From NCBI GenBank assembly GCA_017464045.1, contig JAFUEG010000196.1, forward strand, positions 1 through 7,589: DNA of 7,589 nucleotides, in the 5' to 3' direction. Numbering within the stretch: the stretch's first letter is position 1; each line of letters begins with the position of its first letter. Made by a program: the position numbers and the translations under genes. The stretch comes from Lachnospiraceae bacterium. Its GTDB lineage: Bacteria; Bacillota_A; Clostridia; Lachnospirales; Lachnospiraceae. A model generated the notes under the pieces. The model was not told the DNA's origin. It saw only the letters and a program-made list of their open reading frames with translations, and did no database searches. This document shows positions 1 through 6,122 of this stretch, one piece after another.

Positions 1-1
1 C

Positions 2-166
2 GAGGGAAGGATTGCTTATGAGCCTGCCGGTGAAAACGGTTTTGGTTATGATCCTATATTTTATGTTCCTGAGCTTGACAAGACTACTGCAGAGCTTGAT
101 CCCGTGGAGAAAAATAATCTTAGTCACAGAGGAAATGCTCTTCGTGCAATTAAAGAGATTATATAA
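2..166 (+). CDS. rdgB: RdgB/HAM1-family non-canonical purine NTP pyrophosphatase, C-terminal part
   Basis: This is the 3' end of a gene that starts before the window; 54 codons are visible, ending in TAA at 164-166. The family hydrolyses dITP, XTP and related deaminated purine nucleotides to monophosphate plus pyrophosphate in the cytosol, keeping them out of DNA and RNA. The visible part carries two hallmarks of the family C-terminus: GFGYDPIF, the conserved substrate-binding loop, and SHRGNALR near the end, followed by a short terminal helix. The end position relative to the SHR motif is normal, so the C-terminus looks intact. A YfcE-type phosphodiesterase follows after 68 bases with no terminator between them; the same order occurs in Bacillus (ysnA-ysnB), which supports both assignments and co-transcription. 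The N-terminal half and promoter are not in view. Confidence 0.92.
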   Translation, partial: EGRIAYEPAGENGFGYDPIFYVPELDKTTAELDPVEKNNLSHRGNALRAIKEII

Positions 167-234
167 AGAATTTAATTATATGGAATTTATTTTTATTTTG
201 TAATTTTGGCGTTTGTGAGGTTTAATAAGGTGCT

Positions 235-717
235 ATGAGAATACTGGTAGTAAGCGATTCGCATGGAAGAAATGAAAATGTAAAAAAGGCGATAGAGGAT
301 GCCGGCAAGATAAATGCGCTTATTCATCTTGGAGATGTGGGCAGCAGTTATCGTGAGATTGAAAGCATGGCAAGGGTTCCTGCTTATTTTGTCTGTGGAA
401 ATACTGACTATATACCGGAGCTTAAAAGCAGACTGATTTTGATGTTTGGTGAGCACAGGATATATGCGGTGCATGGACATAGAGAGGGAGTCAGTATGGG
501 ACTTTCAACGCTAAGATATAATGCACTTCAAAATGAGTGTGACATAGCATTATTTGGGCATACACATATGCCGTATCTGGATGAAAATGAAGATGACGTA
601 ACGATACTTAATCCCGGTAGTATCTCTCTTCCGAGGCAGGATGACGGAAAGAAAACCTATGCAATTATAGATATCGATGATTATGAAATGGTAAGTTATG
701 AATTTCATAATATCTAG
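235..717 (+). CDS. yfcE: YfcE/MJ0936-family metallophosphodiesterase
   Basis: This 160-aa cytosolic protein has the full calcineurin-like metal-binding set in the short single-domain form typical of the YfcE family. The motifs are SDSHG at residues 7-11 (D8, H10), LGD at 32-34 (bridging D34), GNTD at 55-58 (N56), HGH at 80-82, and GHTH at 108-111, followed by NPGS at 126-129. Characterised relatives are Mn-dependent phosphodiesterases active on artificial substrates, and the physiological substrate is generally unknown. The ATG is preceded by a modest AAGGTG ribosome site about three bases upstream. The protein begins directly with the first beta strand, as family members do, so the start is credible. 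It lies between rdgB and rlmD with no terminator on either side, suggesting a housekeeping operon. The family call is secure; a specific cellular role cannot be given. Confidence 0.93.
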   Translation: MRILVVSDSHGRNENVKKAIEDAGKINALIHLGDVGSSYREIESMARVPAYFVCGNTDYIPELKSRLILMFGEHRIYAVHGHREGVSMGLSTLRYNALQNECDIALFGHTHMPYLDENEDDVTILNPGSISLPRQDDGKKTYAIIDIDDYEMVSYEFHNI

Positions 718-768
718 ACTTGAATCTGTTAGACTAAATCCATAGCAGGAAAAATAAGAGGGTTAAAA

Positions 769-2250
769 ATGAAAAAAGGCGAAGTATACGAGGGATATAT
801 AGAAGAATTTGATTTTCCGAATAAGGGAAGTCTTTTTATAGAGGATAGGAAGGTTACCGTTAAGGAAACACTTCCGGGACAGAAGGTAAGATTTTCGATA
901 TCCAAGAAAAAGACCGGCATGGCAGAAGGACGCTTGCTTGAAGTACTGGAAAGGTCTGAGCTTGAGGATATAGAACCGTTATGTCCTTATTTTGGTATAT
1001 GCGGAGGATGTGCTTACCAAAATCTTTCTTATAAGAATCAGCTTAGGTTCAAGGAAGATATGGTTAAAAAACTTATAGATAAAGCACTTCCCGGTCATTC
1101 CTATGAGTGGGAGGGCATTATACCGTCTCCTGTTCAAAATGCATATCGCAATAAGATGGAGTTTACCTTCGGAGATGAATATAAGGATGGACCTCTTGCA
1201 CTTGGGCTTCACAAGAAGGGGAGCTTTCATGATATAGTGAGCGTGTGTGAGGAATCCGGTTGTTTGATAATCAATTCGGACTGGAGAAAAGTAGTTCAGT
1301 ACACCTTAACATTTTTCAGTGAAAGAAATGTCCCTTACTATCATAGGATGAAGCACGAGGGAATTTTAAGAAACCTTGTGGTAAGACAGTCAGCTGCAAC
1401 CCGGGAATTTCTTATAAATCTTGTTACATCAACCCAGTGGAATACATATGGCTTTGATGAAAAAACGTTGCTTAATGAATATGTAAATGGTCTGATATCT
1501 TTAGAAGAACATGGAGAGCTTACCGAAGGCGGACGCATAGCAGGAATTCTTTATACGGAAAATGATACTCTCGGAGATGTGGTTAAAAGTGACAGAAACA
1601 TATGCTTATACGGAAAGGATTACATAACCGAGGAGGTAATAGGACTGAAATTTAAAATATCACCTTTTTCATTTTTCCAGACCAACACAAAGGGCTGTGA
1701 GGTGCTTTATGAAAAGGCCAGAGAGTATATATATGAGAGTGGTTCACTCAATAAAAGCAATCTGACTAAATCGGACTCGTATGATTTTGAAAGTGAAATG
1801 AGCAATCCTTCTGGGAAAGTCATCTTTGATTTATATAGTGGAACAGGAACCATAGCGCAGATGATGGCACCTGCTTCAAAAAAGGTAATAGGAATTGAAA
1901 TCGTTGAGGAAGCTGTAGAGGCGGCAAGGGAAAATGCCAGGCTTAACGAGCTCACCAACTGTGAGTTTATAGCCGGAGATGTCTTAAAGGCAATTGATCT
2001 GGTTTCGGACAAACCGGATTTGATTATAGTCGATCCGCCAAGGGACGGCATTAATCCTAAAGCACTTGAAAAAATTCTTAACTTTGGAGTAAATCAGATA
2101 GTTTACATATCCTGCAAGCCTACATCACTTGCCAGGGATCTGAAGATAATGAATGAAAAGGGTTATAAGCTTATCAAGGCATGCTGCGTAGATCAATTCC
2201 CTTTTACGAGAAATATTGAAAGTATTTGCCTTGTATCCAAGAAACAATAA
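769..2250 (+). CDS. rlmD: 23S rRNA (uracil-C5)-methyltransferase, RlmD/RumA type
   Basis: This 493-aa SAM-dependent enzyme is predicted to methylate C5 of a uridine in 23S rRNA (U1939 in E. coli numbering). An N-terminal TRAM RNA-binding domain (about 1-60) is followed by an Fe-S cluster region with C72-x5-C78-x2-C81 and a distant fourth cysteine, C160. The methyltransferase domain has FFQTN at 302-306, the SAM loop DLYSGTGTI at 354-362, VDPPRDG at 421-427, the catalytic-cysteine motif ISCKPTSLARD with C449, and the C-terminal glutamate E484 that matches the family's general base. AAGAGGG at 756-762 sets the start. An extra polar segment at about 321-348 (rich in Ser, Asn, Asp) separates FFQTN from the SAM loop and helps explain the length; E. 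coli RumA is about 433 aa. Firmicutes often carry several paralogues, so the exact uridine (U747 or U1939) is inferred. It is the last gene before a terminator. Confidence 0.93.
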   Translation: MKKGEVYEGYIEEFDFPNKGSLFIEDRKVTVKETLPGQKVRFSISKKKTGMAEGRLLEVLERSELEDIEPLCPYFGICGGCAYQNLSYKNQLRFKEDMVKKLIDKALPGHSYEWEGIIPSPVQNAYRNKMEFTFGDEYKDGPLALGLHKKGSFHDIVSVCEESGCLIINSDWRKVVQYTLTFFSERNVPYYHRMKHEGILRNLVVRQSAATREFLINLVTSTQWNTYGFDEKTLLNEYVNGLISLEEHGELTEGGRIAGILYTENDTLGDVVKSDRNICLYGKDYITEEVIGLKFKISPFSFFQTNTKGCEVLYEKAREYIYESGSLNKSNLTKSDSYDFESEMSNPSGKVIFDLYSGTGTIAQMMAPASKKVIGIEIVEEAVEAARENARLNELTNCEFIAGDVLKAIDLVSDKPDLIIVDPPRDGINPKALEKILNFGVNQIVYISCKPTSLARDLKIMNEKGYKLIKACCVDQFPFTRNIESICLVSKKQ

Positions 2251-2281
2251 TTTGATTATTTATATATTAAAATTGAATTTT

Positions 2282-2315
2282 AAAAACAGGTAGAGCTATG
2301 GCTCTGCCTGTTTTT
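2282..2315 (+). terminator. Rho-independent terminator of the rdgB-yfcE-rlmD unit
   Basis: The arms at 2282-2296 and 2301-2315 pair over 15 positions with a single G-U wobble (2291/2306) around a 4-base loop. The core is acaggtagagc / gctctgcctgt, and the outer five pairs are A-U, so the 3' arm itself supplies the U-tract. The matching A-tract on the 5' side means it could also stop transcription from the opposite strand. It sits 31 bases after the rlmD stop and ends one base before the -35 box of the next promoter. Confidence 0.93.
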
Positions 2316-2316
2316 C

Positions 2317-2345
2317 TTGACAAAACTACCAAACGGTAGTAAAAT
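2317..2345 (+). promoter_or_regulatory. Sigma-A-type promoter of the tetR-family gene
   Basis: TTGACA at 2317-2322 is a perfect -35 box. TAAAAT at 2340-2345 matches the -10 consensus at five of six positions, with an optimal 17-base spacer. Transcription would start near 2352, giving a leader of roughly 55 bases before the ATG at 2408. The spacer contains a perfect inverted repeat, annotated separately, so repression by steric block is likely. Confidence 0.88.
2325..2340. promoter_or_regulatory. Probable TetR-family operator (perfect inverted repeat)
   Basis: The 16-base site ACTACCAAACGGTAGT consists of two perfect 6-base arms (ACTACC / GGTAGT) around AAAC. It fills the spacer between the -35 and -10 boxes and shares its last base with the -10. 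Size, symmetry and place are typical of TetR-family operators next to their own gene, so the regulator encoded at 2408 most likely binds here and represses itself and the gene behind it. Binding is inferred from position and symmetry. Confidence 0.82.
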
Positions 2346-2407
2346 CGCAAACAATAGGTAAAAATATTATTACATACAATTATATAAGAATAGCACGGAG
2401 AAAAATC

Positions 2408-3022
2408 ATGACAAACAGAAAAGAAGAAATAATCGGTGCAGTACTTTTCCTTGCAGCCGAGAAGGGACTTGGAACCATATCCATGCAGCAGATTGCAGAT
2501 AAGGTAGGCATAACAAAGGCTTCGCTTTATAATCATTTTTCTTCAAAGGAAGAAATCGTAAATGAAATGTATGAGGTTTTAAGAACCGCATCAAAGAAGA
2601 CGGCTGATGTGGGCGAGATAGATTATGATAAGCTTGCAGATGGGAGGTCGTTTAAGGAGATACTTACCGATTCGGTTACTTCCTATAAGAGGATGGTAAA
2701 TGATCCCAAAATGTACCTTTTTTATAAAATAATCATGTCGGAAAGGTCGATTAACAGTGCGGCAGCAGAGATTATGGTTAAAGAAACAAAAAAGATGATT
2801 AATGCCACGAAGACCTTGTTTTACGCATTGCAGGTAAAGGGTATTGCGGACTTTAAAGATGTGGATGTGGCTGCATTTTCCTTTGCGATGGCGATACATG
2901 CGATTATCGATTATGAGTTTGATATGCGTTTTGCCGGACAAGAAGCAAAAGAGGGAAGGCTTATGGATTTTATAGATGAGTTTTGCAGGATATATGATGT
3001 AAAGAATAAAGGCAAAGAGTAA
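2408..3022 (+). CDS. TetR/AcrR-family transcriptional regulator
   Basis: This 204-aa DNA-binding protein has the TetR N-terminal domain. A first helix (about 3-20) is followed by the helix-turn-helix at about 24-46, with ISMQQIADKVGITKASLYNHF matching the family signature, then SKEEIV leading into helix 4. The C-terminal part (about 60-200) is all-helical and unconserved, as expected for ligand binding and dimerisation, so the inducer cannot be read from sequence. A CGGAGA ribosome site lies six bases before the ATG. The promoter spacer upstream holds a perfect inverted repeat, pointing to autorepression. A DUF998 membrane protein follows after 64 bases with no terminator, so both are probably made from one transcript and this protein probably controls it. 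TetR regulators beside membrane proteins often answer to small lipophilic or toxic compounds; that is family knowledge, not something shown here. Confidence 0.93.
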   Translation: MTNRKEEIIGAVLFLAAEKGLGTISMQQIADKVGITKASLYNHFSSKEEIVNEMYEVLRTASKKTADVGEIDYDKLADGRSFKEILTDSVTSYKRMVNDPKMYLFYKIIMSERSINSAAAEIMVKETKKMINATKTLFYALQVKGIADFKDVDVAAFSFAMAIHAIIDYEFDMRFAGQEAKEGRLMDFIDEFCRIYDVKNKGKE

Positions 3023-3026
3023 ATTG

Positions 3027-3073
3027 GAAAAAGTAAATGAAAAAAGTAAATGAAAAAAGTAAATGAAAAAAAG
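3027..3073 (+). repeat. A-rich 12-13-base tandem repeat between the tetR-family gene and DUF998
   Basis: Three near-identical units (GAAAAAGTAAAT at 3027-3038, GAAAAAAGTAAAT at 3039-3051 and 3052-3064) plus a partial fourth from 3065 run into the AAGGAGG ribosome site at 3071-3077. The A-runs are 5, 6, 6 and 7 long, so the tract is prone to slippage in copy number and run length. It extends the distance between the stop codon at 3022 and the next start, and could affect translation or RNA stability of the downstream gene. No hairpin is evident. Confidence 0.85.
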
Positions 3074-3086
3074 GAGGCGTTAAGGG

Positions 3087-3734
3087 ATGAATAAAAAATT
3101 AATTAACTGGATTGGCTTAGTCGGAATCCTATCTTTTATATCATATACGGCTGCAGTGGTATTTTCACCTATGGCATTTCCGGGATATAAATGGATGGAG
3201 CAGGCAGTAAGTGACCTTTCTGCGGAAAGTGCTCCTTCGAGAGTCCTTTGGGAGAGGTTGTCGGCATTTTATGGAGTTGGTGGTATGGTTTGTATTACCT
3301 GTGTTGCTGTTTTCATTTCTGAAAACAAGATATCGTCAAAGCTGTTTCGACTGGGAATTTACCTTTTTGCCATAATGAATCTCATATCAAATGTCGGATA
3401 TAAAATGTTTTCTCTTTCCGACAGCGGAAAAGAAATCGAATCCTTTCAGGAGGTAATGCATATGGTGGTTACAATAGCAGTAGTGCCTTTATCTATTGTT
3501 TCACTTGTTATAATTATCATAGCAGGATGCAAGGATAAGCAGATAAGAGGCATAGGAATCTGGGCGGCTGTTGCACTTGCCATGATGTTTATAGGTGCAA
3601 TCGGAACCATAGCAGTACCGCCCGAATATTTCGGAATAGTAGAACGCTTTAGCGTATTTGCGGCAGTTGGCTTCAATGCAGTGCTCGGATGGTATTTATT
3701 TAAAGGATTTGAAAGACGAAAAGCAGATGAATAA
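3087..3734 (+). CDS. DUF998-family multi-pass membrane protein
   Basis: This 215-aa integral membrane protein has about six hydrophobic helices, near residues 8-27, 60-78, 88-106, 124-147, 153-177 and 187-206, and a short charged C-terminus (FERRKADE). DUF998-like hallmarks are the first helix followed by a short loop with AVSDLSA (40-46), a conserved histidine near the fourth helix (H125), and the last helix beginning ERFSVFAAVGFN. The biochemical role of DUF998 is not established, so no function is assigned. Translation is driven by a perfect AAGGAGG (3071-3077) nine bases before the ATG, stronger than that of the regulator upstream. It lies directly behind a TetR-family gene with no terminator between and is followed by an intrinsic terminator, so it is probably the main target of that regulator. 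The family call is good but made by eye. Confidence 0.82.
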   Translation: MNKKLINWIGLVGILSFISYTAAVVFSPMAFPGYKWMEQAVSDLSAESAPSRVLWERLSAFYGVGGMVCITCVAVFISENKISSKLFRLGIYLFAIMNLISNVGYKMFSLSDSGKEIESFQEVMHMVVTIAVVPLSIVSLVIIIIAGCKDKQIRGIGIWAAVALAMMFIGAIGTIAVPPEYFGIVERFSVFAAVGFNAVLGWYLFKGFERRKADE

Positions 3735-3798
3735 CATAATCATAAAAAAATCAAAAAGAAAAGCCATACAGAGCAGAATTAAAATGGATGGAATAATC

Positions 3799-3828
3799 AG
3801 TCGGTGGAAGTTCCATCGACTATTTTTT
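3799..3828 (+). terminator. Rho-independent terminator after the tetR-DUF998 unit
   Basis: A 10-base-pair stem (3799-3808 with 3812-3821, one G-U wobble) closes a 3-base loop and is followed by A and six Ts (3823-3828). It lies 65 bases after the DUF998 stop and separates this unit from the signalling genes, which have their own promoter 28 bases further on. Confidence 0.92.
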
Positions 3829-3856
3829 GTATCCTTTTTCATGGCACACATTTTTA

Positions 3857-3885
3857 TTGAACAACATTTAATTCTTTGGTATAAT
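3857..3885 (+). promoter_or_regulatory. Sigma-A-type promoter of the REC-GGDEF-EAL signalling cluster
   Basis: TTGAAC at 3857-3862 (five of six) and a perfect TATAAT at 3880-3885 are separated by 17 bases. The predicted start near 3892 gives a leader of about 37 bases carrying the ribosome site GAGGAGGG (3911-3918). The spacer from AGGAGG to the ATG at 3929 is long (11 bases) and unusually GC-rich. It includes a mini-hairpin GGC-TGC-GCC (3918-3926) that could shorten the effective distance. No operator-like repeat is visible. Confidence 0.85.
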
Positions 3886-3928
3886 TTTTTTATTCGAGGA
3901 AGGTACACGAGAGGAGGGGCTGCGCCGG

Positions 3929-5629
3929 ATGAAACGCTTTAAAGAAAAGGATGGCTTTAAAAAGCACATACTCATAGTTGATGATGAATTTGTTAACAGA
4001 GAAATACTTGGAAATATATTTAATCAGGCATATGAAGTGACTTATGCCGAGGATGGCGGGCAGGCCATGGAAATCTTAAGAGAAAGACCTTATGATTTCG
4101 CTCTTATGCTGCTTGATTTGCTCATGCCGAAGATGGATGGCTATGAGGTTATAAAGCTATGTAAAGAGGATGAAATCCTTAAGCGTATTCCGATAATTGT
4201 AATGACCTCCGAAAAGGATGCCGAGATTGAAAGTATAAAGCTTGGTGCAATTGACTTCATAACAAAGCCTTATGATATGACGGAGGTTATATTTGCGAGA
4301 GCTGAAAGAATCATAGAATTTGCAGAGGATAAAAATATAATTCAGGCCACAGAAAAGGATTCCCTTACAGGCCTTTATACCAAAGAATATTTCTTAAGAT
4401 ACATTTCACAGATAGAAAAATATGCACCGGATACAAAGATGGATGCGGTTGTGCTTAACATCGATCATTTCCATCTAATAAATGAGATATACGGAAGGGA
4501 TTTCGGTGACGAGATACTTGTTCTTGTGGCCAATGAACTTCAGGATATGATTGAACATAAAAACGGAGGGCTTGCGAGCCGTGTAAATGCAGATACATTT
4601 TACGTATATCTTGAACACAAGGATATATACGGACACAATGTGCTGGAGAGGATTAATAAGCAGATTTATGAGAAAACAAGCACACATAATATAAGAGTAA
4701 GACTTGGTGTTTACCCTGATGTTGACAAAAACGTTCAGCCGGAGATGTGGTATGACAGAGCGGTTATCGCCTGCAACAGAATAAGAGAGGACTATACAAG
4801 AAATGTTGCATATTACGATAAAAATCTTTATGACAGGGCTATATATGAAGAAAAACTCATAAGAGATTTTTATACGGCGGTTTCGGAAAAACAGCTTATG
4901 GTTTATTTCCAGCCTAAATACAATATAACAGGTGACAGACCGAGACTTTCGAGTGCAGAGGCGCTTATAAGATGGAGACATCCTGAACTCGGTATGATAA
5001 GTCCGGGGGATTTTGTCCCGCTTTTTGAGGGTAACGGACTTATACAGAAGCTCGATAATTATGTATGGGAAGAGGCAGCAAGACAGATCAGGGAGTGGAA
5101 GGATAAGTACAATGTCACCATCCCGGTATCCGTCAATGTTTCCCGAATTGATATATATGATCCAAAGCTTTTTGATAAGCTTACAAATCTCGTTGAAAAG
5201 TATGGACTTACTACTAACGAATATATGCTGGAGATAACCGAATCGGCGTATTCGGATAATGTAAATGAGCTTATAGAGGTTGTAAATAAATTAAGAAGCA
5301 GAGGCTTTAAGATTGAACTGGATGATTTCGGTTCCGGTTATTCATCATTAAATATGCTTACAACACTTCCGATAGATGTACTTAAGATGGATATGAAATT
5401 TATAAGAAATATGCTAACTGATTATAAAAATTTAAAGCTCGTGGAGATAATTCTCGATATAGCAAGACTTCTTAAGGTGCCTGTTATAGCGGAGGGCGTT
5501 GAAGAAGAAAATCAGTACAAAACCTTAAAGGACAGAGGCTGTGATGTGATTCAGGGATACTATTTCTCAAAGCCTTTACCTGCTTCGGAGTTTAATCTTT
5601 TGATAGAGAAGGATTTAGAGGAAAAGTAA
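3929..5629 (+). CDS. Response regulator with REC, degenerate GGDEF and intact EAL domains (predicted c-di-GMP phosphodiesterase)
   Basis: This 566-aa cytosolic protein has three domains. REC (about 12-130) has acidic D18/D19, phosphoacceptor D63 in LLDLLMP, T93 and K113, so phosphorylation is expected. The GGDEF domain (about 140-298) keeps the entry motif DSLTGLY but its signature reads NADTF (220-224). The metal-binding aspartate of the DIDxFK strand is N177 and the usual lysine is H182, so cyclase activity should be lost; it may still bind GTP allosterically. EAL (about 308-562) has all expected catalytic-site motifs: EAL 344-346, N403 in VNVSR, E435 in LEITES, DDFGSGYSSL from 465 with the loop-6 residues, K486 in LKMD, E522 in AEGVE and Q542. 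It should hydrolyse c-di-GMP to pGpG, under control of REC phosphorylation. It is first in a cluster with an Hpt protein directly downstream. No DNA-binding domain is present. Confidence 0.94.
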   Translation: MKRFKEKDGFKKHILIVDDEFVNREILGNIFNQAYEVTYAEDGGQAMEILRERPYDFALMLLDLLMPKMDGYEVIKLCKEDEILKRIPIIVMTSEKDAEIESIKLGAIDFITKPYDMTEVIFARAERIIEFAEDKNIIQATEKDSLTGLYTKEYFLRYISQIEKYAPDTKMDAVVLNIDHFHLINEIYGRDFGDEILVLVANELQDMIEHKNGGLASRVNADTFYVYLEHKDIYGHNVLERINKQIYEKTSTHNIRVRLGVYPDVDKNVQPEMWYDRAVIACNRIREDYTRNVAYYDKNLYDRAIYEEKLIRDFYTAVSEKQLMVYFQPKYNITGDRPRLSSAEALIRWRHPELGMISPGDFVPLFEGNGLIQKLDNYVWEEAARQIREWKDKYNVTIPVSVNVSRIDIYDPKLFDKLTNLVEKYGLTTNEYMLEITESAYSDNVNELIEVVNKLRSRGFKIELDDFGSGYSSLNMLTTLPIDVLKMDMKFIRNMLTDYKNLKLVEIILDIARLLKVPVIAEGVEEENQYKTLKDRGCDVIQGYYFSKPLPASEFNLLIEKDLEEK

Positions 5630-5660
5630 TTATAACAACCTGATATATAAAAATGCTAAA

Positions 5661-5677
5661 GCAGTTATTTGAACTGC
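5661..5677 (+). repeat. Short perfect inverted repeat before the Hpt gene
   Basis: GCAGTT (5661-5666) and AACTGC (5672-5677) are perfect 6-base complements around a 5-base loop, ending one base before the Hpt ribosome site. There is no T-tract, so it is not a terminator. It could be a small RNA hairpin in the 62-base gap after the EAL gene, perhaps affecting RNA stability or ribosome access. Six pairs can also occur by chance. Confidence 0.45.
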
Positions 5678-5678
5678 A

Positions 5679-5685
5679 AAGGGAG
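5679..5685 (+). promoter_or_regulatory. Ribosome binding site that decides the Hpt start
   Basis: AAGGGAG lies six bases before the ATG at 5692. The earlier in-frame ATG at 5653 has no such site (its upstream is A/T-rich), and the 13 residues it would add lie over the inverted repeat, so 5692 is the better start. Confidence 0.8.
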
Positions 5686-5691
5686 AAAAAA

Positions 5692-6030
5692 ATGCTGACA
5701 ATAGATGCGTTAAGAAACTATGGTGCTAATGTTGAAGAAGGACTTTCAAGATGTATAAATAATGAGGCACTTTATCTAAGGCTTGCCGGTACAGTGCCGG
5801 ACGAAAAAAACTTTGACAAGCTTCATGAAGCACTCGCGGCAAACAATCTTGATGAGGCCTTTGATGCTGCACATGCATTAAAGGGAGTGCTTGGTAATCT
5901 TGCTCTCACACCTATCTATGATAAGGTTGCAGAGATAACCGAGCTTTTAAGGGCAAGAACCGAGATGGACTACTCGGAACTCGAGTCTGAAATCCAGAAC
6001 AGGAGGGAAGAGTTGAGAAGTATTATGTAG
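5692..6030 (+). CDS. Stand-alone Hpt (histidine phosphotransfer) domain protein
   Basis: This 112-aa all-helical cytosolic protein has a canonical Hpt active site at AAHALKGVLGNL, with phosphoacceptor H61, the following L-K-G (63-65), and a second long helix DKVAEITELLRART that packs against it. Hpt proteins carry phosphoryl groups between receiver domains of hybrid kinases and response regulators; they have no kinase activity. The first ~30 residues (MLTIDALRNYGANVEEGLSR) fit the N-terminal cap helix, so the protein is a complete single domain. It sits 62 bases after a REC-EAL gene, with no terminator, and two genes before another REC domain, so either REC may be its partner. Small Hpt proteins of this look are, to my knowledge, common in Lachnospiraceae. 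The start at 5692 rather than 5653 is chosen from the ribosome site. The domain is clear; the partners are inferred. Confidence 0.9.
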   Translation: MLTIDALRNYGANVEEGLSRCINNEALYLRLAGTVPDEKNFDKLHEALAANNLDEAFDAAHALKGVLGNLALTPIYDKVAEITELLRARTEMDYSELESEIQNRREELRSIM

Positions 6031-6032
6031 AG

Positions 6033-6067
6033 ATAAAAATCTAAAGATGAGTTTAAATGATTTTTAT
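6033..6067 (+). repeat. AT-rich inverted repeat after the Hpt gene
   Basis: ATAAAAATC (6033-6041) and GATTTTTAT (6059-6067) are perfect 9-base complements with a 17-base loop. Inside, TAAA (6042-6045) and TTTA (6052-6055) could extend the stem with a small bulge. It starts two bases after the Hpt stop. A weak, bidirectional attenuator or terminator, or an RNA processing site, is possible. The near absence of G-C pairs makes a strong terminator unlikely, so the following gene may be partly co-transcribed. Confidence 0.5.
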
Positions 6068-6108
6068 ATTTACATATATATTTGAATGTGGTGAATTAAT
6101 AATTGTTT

Positions 6109-6113
6109 AAGGA
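6109..6113 (+). promoter_or_regulatory. Ribosome binding site that decides the membrane-protein start
   Basis: AAGGA lies nine bases before the ATG at 6123 but only three bases before the in-frame GTG at 6117. Spacing therefore favours the ATG, which shortens the protein by two residues. The site is weak compared with those of the flanking genes, suggesting lower translation. No convincing promoter was found at 6031-6108. Confidence 0.7.
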
Positions 6114-6122
6114 TAAGTGAGA

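Noticed and set aside
12..203. Open frame of 63 codons at the left edge
   Set aside because: It is out of frame with the clear RdgB C-terminus ([16 protein letters not shown]) in the overlapping frame, and its product has no recognisable features.
3037..3066. Nine-codon open frame in the tandem repeat as a real gene
   Set aside because: It consists of the repeat itself and lacks a ribosome site; kept only as part of the repeat observation.
3658..3942. Open frame of 94 codons spanning the end of DUF998 and the following gap
   Set aside because: It runs through the terminator hairpin and the promoter of the next gene and has no ribosome site, so it is a chance frame.
4475..4981. Minus-strand open frame of 168 codons inside the REC-GGDEF-EAL gene
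   Set aside because: It is antisense to a gene with intact domain motifs, and the translation is a Cys/Ile/Tyr-rich shadow without domain signature or ribosome site.
5653..5691. Upstream in-frame ATG for the Hpt gene (13 extra residues)
   Set aside because: No ribosome site precedes it, the added stretch covers an inverted repeat, and AAGGGAG is placed correctly for the ATG at 5692.
6069..6101. Possible promoter before the sensor gene (TTTACA at 6069 or TTGAAT at 6082)
   Set aside because: Neither -35-like box has a -10 match at 16-18 bases, and AT-rich sequence gives such partial matches easily.
6117..6122. GTG start for the membrane sensor-like protein
   Set aside because: The AAGGA site would be only three bases away; the ATG at 6123 has normal spacing.
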